The notes below the pieces were generated by a model. That model was not told the DNA's origin, searched no databases, and was given only the letters and a program-made list of their open reading frames with translations. From Methanosarcinales archaeon (lineage in GTDB: Archaea; Halobacteriota; Methanosarcinia; Methanosarcinales; Methanogasteraceae): a stretch of 11,324 bases of DNA. Where the stretch lies: positions 1 through 11,324 of the forward strand of contig DAOWIV010000258.1 of NCBI GenBank assembly GCA_030640725.1, in the 5' to 3' direction. The translations under genes and the position numbers were made by a program. Position 1 is the stretch's first letter, and every line of letters starts with the position of its first letter. Of the stretch, positions 6,154 through 11,324 are shown in pieces.

Positions 6154-7716
6154 TTATGTCCGGATCGTAGCCTGCAAAAATTTTTTGTGATCGAGTTCCA
6201 CCAGGGTCAGTAAAACATCAGCAAAGAACTCCCTCCCGTCTATCCGTAGGTGTTTCCACTCAAATGAATGCGATCCCTTCTCCATTGCGATCGCCATCAT
6301 CTTATGGGATTTTGGCAGTGACCGCGATCCGTCCGGCTGGTATTCGGGAGAGCTGTCAGCCAGGGTCATGGAGGTGAACTCCTCCTCGTCTTTGCATCCG
6401 AACATCTCCAGAGTGGCGGAATTTCCGCTGAAGAATCCACCTTCTGGCGTCAGCATCATGATTGCGTCCCTGGACGAATCGTAGAGGGTTCTGTACATAA
6501 TCTCGCTCTCCCGGAGCGCATTCTCAATGGCTTTGCGTGCCTCATCCAGTTCAATGTCATGGAGAGCAAACGCGATGTCGGAAGCAACCTCTTTGAGGAG
6601 TTCTTTTTCATCGTCGTCGGCAGCGACATCGACATCGGCGGCAAGCGCGATTGCAAGCAGCCCAAAGAGCCTTCCAGCGTATTCGACACGGATGATCGCA
6701 GTTGCGTTGCCAGCATAAGTGCTCCTGAAGGTGCAATCTTTGCACTCCACGGATTTGTCAACGATCGTAATCCTCTCTTTCCGGAAAAGCGCGTCTTTGA
6801 AACACGGGGAAGGACTCCTGCCAACCAGATCATCGCAGAAGCGGGAAGGATCGCGTCTTGAGTCAGAACCCAGGACCATCTCAAAGGTTGCATCATCCCG
6901 CAGGAGCCCGAACCACGCGGCATCGTAGCCCCGCGCTTCTAACAGGATGTCACAGGCTTTCCGGAGGAGGTTGTCCCGGTCTTTCTCCGATACGATCAAC
7001 TGATTAACATTCCTGATGGCTTTAAGAACGCTGTTCAGGCGCTCAATACGATCTTCAGCAAGCTTGCGTTCGACGATCTCTCGTTTCAGTCCGGTGTTTG
7101 CTAAAGCGAGTTCCGCGGTGCGCTCTTTTACACGGGACTCCAGTTCGTCGTGTGACTCCTGGAGCGCGTCTTTTGCCCGCATGAGTTCGATCGCCTGCGC
7201 GCCCAGCCTTGGGATAACCCCAACGGTCTGCGATAGGGAGGCTGCATAATTCCGGACCACGTCTTCCCGGATCACGCGCATCTTCTTTGCTTCTGCAACC
7301 AGCAGGTCCGGATCCACGTCGATCTGCGCGGCGATCTTTTCAAGTTCCTTCAATCGCTCGGGGGAGAACTCCTCCGTTATAAATTGTCCCATGAACATCG
7401 TTGCTTTGCGCTCACCATCGATTATGATCGGTGCGGCAAAGTGTGCACCGTGCGCGAAACAGCGCATAAGTACAGGTTCGTCTGACTCGAGGACTTTTTG
7501 ACCCATATCTGCAAATGACTGGAAACAGCACCGCATCCCTTCTTTGGTTGACTGGATCAGCGAACAAAAACCGGTTGGGTTGCTGAAACGAGTCAGGGCG
7601 TCCCCTTCCGGTGAAAAGATCACTGAAGATGTACGGATAACCTTTGCAAACCCATCCTGGATCTCTTGAAGCTCGTCGAAGTCGATTAATTCCTGCAATG
7701 GCAACGATCTTCTCAT
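6154..7716 (-). CDS. PocR-GAF-PAS sensor protein, C-terminally truncated by frameshift
   Basis: A 520-aa soluble sensory protein without membrane segments. Domains in order: PocR ligand-binding domain (about 7-170) with a cysteine set C51, C63, C64 and C86 and the segment CFAHGAHFAAPI; a coiled coil (about 180-235, HDELESRVKERTAELA); a GAF domain (about 245-390) with its own cysteine pair CKDC (325-328); a short linker helix; and one PAS domain (about 403-518). Such proteins in methanogenic archaea are usually input parts of histidine kinases; here no kinase domain follows. The stop codon results from loss of one base in what would be ...ATIR-DITGRK, and remnants of further PAS domains lie downstream. 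The product may be inactive, or a free-standing sensor. The ATG at 7714-7716 has a strong GGGAGG site 6 bases upstream. It is divergent from the metal transporter gene. Confidence 0.85.
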   Translation of the reverse strand: MRRSLPLQELIDFDELQEIQDGFAKVIRTSSVIFSPEGDALTRFSNPTGFCSLIQSTKEGMRCCFQSFADMGQKVLESDEPVLMRCFAHGAHFAAPIIIDGERKATMFMGQFITEEFSPERLKELEKIAAQIDVDPDLLVAEAKKMRVIREDVVRNYAASLSQTVGVIPRLGAQAIELMRAKDALQESHDELESRVKERTAELALANTGLKREIVERKLAEDRIERLNSVLKAIRNVNQLIVSEKDRDNLLRKACDILLEARGYDAAWFGLLRDDATFEMVLGSDSRRDPSRFCDDLVGRSPSPCFKDALFRKERITIVDKSVECKDCTFRSTYAGNATAIIRVEYAGRLFGLLAIALAADVDVAADDDEKELLKEVASDIAFALHDIELDEARKAIENALRESEIMYRTLYDSSRDAIMMLTPEGGFFSGNSATLEMFGCKDEEEFTSMTLADSSPEYQPDGSRSLPKSHKMMAIAMEKGSHSFEWKHLRIDGREFFADVLLTLVELDHKKFLQATIRT

Positions 7717-8038
7717 TATTTCCTCCCGATCCGTTTATAAGCCATTTTCCTACCCGACCCGGCGATGGTCGTCAACTTAGCATCCGGTTCATCCGACAAT
7801 ATGCCAGAGAGACGTAAACGGTCTTATCTCGTGCGGGATATATAAAAAGGTACGTGTTTAGCCGCTCCACATACACCAATCTTTTAAAAACTGTATTGAA
7901 ACTATTCGTAGAGATAAATCCGTATTCATACATTCAACTTCTCCCTCGGGCGCGATGACAACATATAGGAAGTTGCGCAGTTGTGATACGCGCGCTCATG
8001 AGATAAGTATTAAATGTTTACCAGTCAATGGCTTCTTG
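7717..8038. promoter_or_regulatory. Divergent intergenic region between sensor and CDF genes
   Basis: These 322 bases hold promoters for both sides. The clearest TATA-like element is ATATATAAAAAGG (7838-7850), readable on both strands. A second, CTTTTAAAAAC, lies at about 7882-7892, and a third, TATTAAAT (8008-8015), is about 27 bases before the ATG at 8039, fitting a nearly leaderless CDF transcript. On the minus side GGGAGG precedes the sensor ATG. The plus-strand frame is open back to an ATG at 7955, but the extra 28 codons do not look like transporter sequence. Confidence 0.5.
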
Positions 8039-9283
8039 ATGGTGCGTGTAGCGAGGGATAAAAAAGCCGCTCTGATATCCATAGGGGTGACTGCATTTCT
8101 AGCAGCCATCAAATTTCTTGCTGGCACACTTTCAGGAAGTATCGCGCTGGTTGCTGATGCGGTCCACTCACTCACGGATGTGATCAGTTCCATCGGGGTC
8201 GTCATAGGTCTCAAGATTTCGGATCGTAAGCCCACAGAGACGTTTCCTTATGGATTTTACAGGGCGGAAAATATCGTGAGCCTCTTCCTCGCTCTTGCAA
8301 TCATTTACGCAGGATATGAGATTGTTCTCACGTCGGTTGAGAAGTTTGCCACGGTGAAAGTCCTGACAAATGTCCCGTACGCGATCATGGTTGCGCTGGT
8401 ATCGCTGTTATTCACCCTGCTTCTGAGCAGTTACAAGCTCAAAGTCGGAAGAGAGGAGAACTCACCCAGTTTGATTGCGGATGGGGAGCATACAAGAGCG
8501 GATACCTATGCATCCGCAGCGGTGCTTGTCGGAATACTTGGAAACTACATCGGTTTCTATTCCCTTGATCCGGCATCAGGCATTCTGGTCTCTCTCTTCA
8601 TCTTCAGAGCCGGGTACGGAATCTTAAAAGATTCGATAAAGGTTCTGCTGGACGCATCCATCGATTACGAGAGTCTGAATCGAATACGGGAGATCACGTC
8701 CGAGACCCATGGCGTTGGGGAGATACAGTCCCTCGCCGCAAGAAGTTCCGGAAAATTCATATTTATAGAACTGGAGATCGGAACAAAATTGAGGGATCTT
8801 GAGATGGCGCATCAACTGAGCGATAAGATCGAAATGCGGATTAAATCCGAGATAAAGAATGTTGACAGGGTTCTGATCCATATCGAGCCCGAGGCGCGGG
8901 GAATCACAAGGTATGCGGTTCCATGCACCGAGAACAATGGTACGATATCCAGAGTCTCCGGACACTTTGGGGGGGCGGAATACTTCTGCATATTCGATAT
9001 GCAAAGAGAGGATAACGAGATCACCGATATGAGGTTTCTGAAGAATCCATTTGCCACATTAGAGAAGAGAAAGGGACTCAAGGCTGCCGAACTTCTGGTT
9101 GCCAATGATATCGATAAACTGATCACAAAAGAGAGTATCGCACAAAAAAGCCCGTTCTATGTCCTGGATGACGCTTATGTGGGGTCCGAAGAGACTGATC
9201 TCGATACCATCGGAGAGATTATAGAAGAGATTATCGAAGATATGCGGGAAGATGGGTCTGAAACAGCAAGGGATCGTGGGTAA
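8039..9283 (+). CDS. Cation diffusion facilitator fused to a NifX/NifB-like (dinitrogenase Fe-Mo cofactor family) domain
   Basis: A 414-aa inner-membrane metal/proton antiporter of the CDF family with an unusual tail. The membrane part (about 10-205) has the expected helices. Metal site A is intact: H43xxxD47 in helix 2 (DAVHSLTD) and H151xxxD155 in helix 5 (EHTRADTY), a pattern common in Zn/Cd/Co-type members. The cytoplasmic CDF domain (about 206-285) ends in VDRVLIHIEPE. Residues 289-381 then match the dinitrogenase iron-molybdenum cofactor family: YAVPCTENNGTISRVSGHFG, an YFCIFDM strand, NPFATLEKRKGLKAAELL and SPFYVLDDAYV. The last 30 residues are an acidic helix (IIEEIIEDMRED). The ATG at 8039 is preferred because MVRVARDKKA matches a normal CDF N-terminus; an in-frame ATG at 7955 would add 28 residues. 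The transported ion is not determined. Confidence 0.9.
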   Translation: MVRVARDKKAALISIGVTAFLAAIKFLAGTLSGSIALVADAVHSLTDVISSIGVVIGLKISDRKPTETFPYGFYRAENIVSLFLALAIIYAGYEIVLTSVEKFATVKVLTNVPYAIMVALVSLLFTLLLSSYKLKVGREENSPSLIADGEHTRADTYASAAVLVGILGNYIGFYSLDPASGILVSLFIFRAGYGILKDSIKVLLDASIDYESLNRIREITSETHGVGEIQSLAARSSGKFIFIELEIGTKLRDLEMAHQLSDKIEMRIKSEIKNVDRVLIHIEPEARGITRYAVPCTENNGTISRVSGHFGGAEYFCIFDMQREDNEITDMRFLKNPFATLEKRKGLKAAELLVANDIDKLITKESIAQKSPFYVLDDAYVGSEETDLDTIGEIIEEIIEDMREDGSETARDRG

Positions 9284-9289
9284 ATATCT

Positions 9290-9305
9290 CGTTTTATTCT
9301 ATTTT
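9290..9305 (+). terminator. Oligo-T stretch after the CDF gene
   Basis: Directly after the TAA stop (9281-9283) comes CGTTTTATTCTATTTT on the plus strand, without a preceding hairpin. Archaeal RNA polymerase commonly terminates at such T-rich runs. The neighbouring gene converges from the other side, so termination is needed here. Confidence 0.5.
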
Positions 9306-9347
9306 GCACCTCCCACAGTCCGCTGCCATCGCTCCGATGCTCGGGGG

Positions 9348-9388
9348 GCGGGCGCATGGGTTTTTTGCGTACACCCAAATGCGCCTGC
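9348..9388. terminator. Hairpin between convergent genes
   Basis: An inverted repeat, GGCGCAT (9351-9357) with ATGCGCC (9379-9385), extends inward by GGG/CCC with a two-base bulge. It sits between the CDF stop and the pyrophosphatase stop. The loop contains TTTTTT, but no T-run follows the stem on either strand, so termination is plausible, not shown. Confidence 0.4.
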
Positions 9389-9400
9389 GCCACCTGCGTT

Positions 9401-11324
9401 TCAGATCAGCCCGCCTCGCATGAAGAGCCCGGCGAACAATATCGCGATGATGTTGACCACTTTGATCAGCGGGTTTAACGCGGGTCCTGATGTGTCCTTG
9501 AACGGATCGCCGACGGTATCGCCAACCACTGCCGCCTTGTGGGCATCAGATCCTTTGCCGCCGTGTGCGCCATCTTCGATCAGTTTCTTCGCGTTATCCC
9601 ATGCTGCGCCGCTGTTTGCCATGAATAGCGCCATCAGCAGACCGACAACAATGATCCCGATGAGGAGTCCGCCGAGCGCAACCGGACCAAGCACGATACC
9701 GACAGCAAGCGGCACACCGATCGCAAGAATGCCTGGGATCACCATCTCTCTTATCGCAGCCTTTGTCACGATATCCACAGCCTTCCCGTACTCCGGTTTT
9801 GTGGTGCCTTCCATGATACCCGGAATCTCCCGAAACTGCCTTCGCACTTCTTCCACGATCTCAAAAGCGGCTTTGCTGACTGCATTCATCGTAACAGCAC
9901 TGAACAGGAACGGAAGGAGCCCGCCGATGAAGAGCCCGACCAGTACCAGCGGGTTATCAAGACCGAGCGCACCAGCGTCAACAAGACCCACCTGATGCCT
10001 GTAATCTGCAAAGAGTGCAAGCGCTCCGAGAGCGGCTGATCCGACTGCATAGCCCTTGGTCACCGCTTTTGTGGTATTTCCAACAGCATCGAGTTGATCG
10101 GTCACGTCTCTCGTGCTCGGTGGAAGCGCAGCCATCTCTGCGATGCCGCCTGCGTTGTCTGTGATCGGTCCGTACGAATCGAGCGCAACGATGATCCCGG
10201 TCGTCGAGAGCATCGCGACCGCCGCAAGAGCGATACCGTACACGCCGATGGCTGCATCCTCCATTCCACCAACAACAAAGAATGAGACCAGGATGCCGGC
10301 ACAGATCACAATCACCGGCATTACAGTGCTTTCGAGACCGACCGCCAGCCCCGAGATGATGTTTGTGCCTGCCCCGGTCTCTGCTGCACGAGCAACCGTC
10401 TTTACGGGTCTGAAATTGACTGAGGTGTAGTATTCGGTGATGACCACGACCAAAACCATGATCACGATCCCGACGAGTGTCGCATAAAAGAACCTGATAT
10501 CGCCGCCCATCAGCCGGTCCGTGATTACATAGAACGCAACAACGCTGATCAGTGCCGCGGCTGCAACGCCCTTGTAGAGCGCACGCATGATCTTCCCATC
10601 CTTGCCGAGCCTGACGCAGAAGACTGCGATGATCGATGCAACGATCGCAGCCGCCCCGAGCATCAGCGGGTATGTGACAGCGTTTGGGTACTCGTCGATC
10701 ACGAATGCACCAAGAAGCATTGCGGCAAGCGCGGTTACAACATAAGTCTCAAAGAGGTCTGCGCCCATTCCCGCGCAGTCGCCGACGTTATCGCCGACGT
10801 TATCAGCAATCACAGCTGCGTTCCTCGGATCGTCCTCAGGGATTCCTGCTTCCACCTTGCCGACGAGATCCGCGCCGACATCTGCCGCCTTTGTGTAGAT
10901 GCCACCTCCGACCCGTGCAAAGAGGCTGATCAGGCTCGCACCGAACGCAAAACCGATGATCAGATCGACGTTCTCAGGAACCCCTCCGAATAATATATAA
11001 AACCCGCTCGTACCAAGCAACGCAAGACCGACGACAGCAAGCCCGGTCACCGCGCCGCCCCGAAACGCAAGGGTTAGTGCTCTCTCAACTCCGCCTTTCG
11101 CGGCATTTGCGGTTCTCACGTTTGCGCGAACCGAGACGTTCATGCCAATGTACCCTGCCGCGGCAGAGGCTACTGCACCGGCAAGGAACCCGGCTGCAAT
11201 CTTTGCCCCGTCATCAAGCAGAACAAAGATCACAGCAGCCAGAATGATCGCAACGATCGCAACCGTCTTGTACTGCCTGTTCAGGTATGCCATCGCGCCC
11301 TCCTGAATCGCAGATGCGATCTCC
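9401..11324 (-). CDS. hppA: Membrane-bound proton-translocating pyrophosphatase (5' end outside window)
   Basis: A multi-span membrane enzyme that couples pyrophosphate hydrolysis to cation pumping. About 640 residues are visible; family members have roughly 670-770, so only the first helix or so is missing. The frame is open to the window edge (EIASAIQEGA before MAYLNRQYK), so the ATG at 11291-11293 is internal. Family motifs, numbered from that Met: DVGADLVGKVE (138-148), DNVGDNVGDCAGMGADLFE (164-182), DSYGPITDNAGGIAEM (372-387), NSGAAWDNAKK (560-570) and GDTVGDPFKDTSGP (591-604). The GNTTKA motif has Lys (K409) where K+-dependent enzymes have Ala, and T412 follows, predicting a K+-independent, H+-pumping type. 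The C-terminus is complete. It converges on the CDF gene. Confidence 0.96.
   Translation of the reverse strand, partial: EIASAIQEGAMAYLNRQYKTVAIVAIILAAVIFVLLDDGAKIAAGFLAGAVASAAAGYIGMNVSVRANVRTANAAKGGVERALTLAFRGGAVTGLAVVGLALLGTSGFYILFGGVPENVDLIIGFAFGASLISLFARVGGGIYTKAADVGADLVGKVEAGIPEDDPRNAAVIADNVGDNVGDCAGMGADLFETYVVTALAAMLLGAFVIDEYPNAVTYPLMLGAAAIVASIIAVFCVRLGKDGKIMRALYKGVAAAALISVVAFYVITDRLMGGDIRFFYATLVGIVIMVLVVVITEYYTSVNFRPVKTVARAAETGAGTNIISGLAVGLESTVMPVIVICAGILVSFFVVGGMEDAAIGVYGIALAAVAMLSTTGIIVALDSYGPITDNAGGIAEMAALPPSTRDVTDQLDAVGNTTKAVTKGYAVGSAALGALALFADYRHQVGLVDAGALGLDNPLVLVGLFIGGLLPFLFSAVTMNAVSKAAFEIVEEVRRQFREIPGIMEGTTKPEYGKAVDIVTKAAIREMVIPGILAIGVPLAVGIVLGPVALGGLLIGIIVVGLLMALFMANSGAAWDNAKKLIEDGAHGGKGSDAHKAAVVGDTVGDPFKDTSGPALNPLIKVVNIIAILFAGLFMRGGLI

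Noticed and set aside
7955..8038. 28-codon N-terminal extension of the CDF transporter
   Set aside because: The extra peptide (MTTYRKLRSCDTRAHE...) does not resemble CDF N-termini and has no ribosome binding site; the ATG at 8039 gives a normal start.
9252..9995. 247-aa plus-strand open frame
   Set aside because: It is antisense to the membrane pyrophosphatase and the end of the CDF gene; its Pro/Ser-rich protein has no family features.
11291..11293. ATG taken as the start of the pyrophosphatase
   Set aside because: The frame stays open to the window edge with conserved sequence (EIASAIQEGAMAYLN), so this Met is internal.

Overview
The window reads as archaeal, from a methanogen or methane/alkane oxidiser related to Methanosarcinales. 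It carries ftr, the tetrahydromethanopterin-dependent formyltransferase of the C1 pathway, whose protein looks most like the Methanosarcina type. It also carries an archaeal Dph6-type ATP-PPase, a PocR-GAF-PAS sensor of the kind common in Methanomicrobia, TATA-like promoter elements, and oligo-T stretches behind genes. The species cannot be named from the sequence alone.

Left end (1-1080, minus strand): a small accessory island. It holds the start of a possible HEPN partner gene cut by the window edge, a minimal nucleotidyltransferase (MNT), and a zinc-ribbon DUF4145 (HEPN-like) protein. The first two resemble an MNT/HEPN toxin-antitoxin pair. This stretch looks richer in A+T than what follows.

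Core block (1119-4824, minus strand; transcription runs from high to low coordinates): an unrecognised soluble 229-aa protein, translationally coupled to a cytosine-deaminase-like amidohydrolase, then a Dph6-type ATP-PPase, then ftr. ftr ends in a clean hairpin plus U-tract terminator that overlaps its own stop codon, which separates it from the DUF4145 gene about 40 bases on.

Middle (4936-7716): a TauE/SafE-type permease on the plus strand, fired divergently from the 229-aa gene. Next comes a 468-base stretch without an intact gene. It is partly explained: 5878-6153 is the decayed 3' continuation of the sensor gene at 6154-7716, with recognisable PAS-domain pieces scattered over several reading frames. 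The surviving sensor ORF (PocR-coiled coil-GAF-PAS) therefore stops at a frameshift and has no kinase domain.

Right part (8039-11324): a cation diffusion facilitator fused at its C-terminus to a NifX/NifB-like (dinitrogenase Fe-Mo cofactor family) domain. It converges on a membrane pyrophosphatase, cut by the window edge, whose GNTTKA motif predicts a K+-independent, H+-pumping enzyme.

No rRNA, tRNA, CRISPR array, transposase or integrase was seen. The observations most worth following are the metal-transporter/NifX-like fusion, the frameshift decay of the sensor gene, the terminator built over the ftr stop codon, and the MNT/HEPN-like island next to a central C1 gene.
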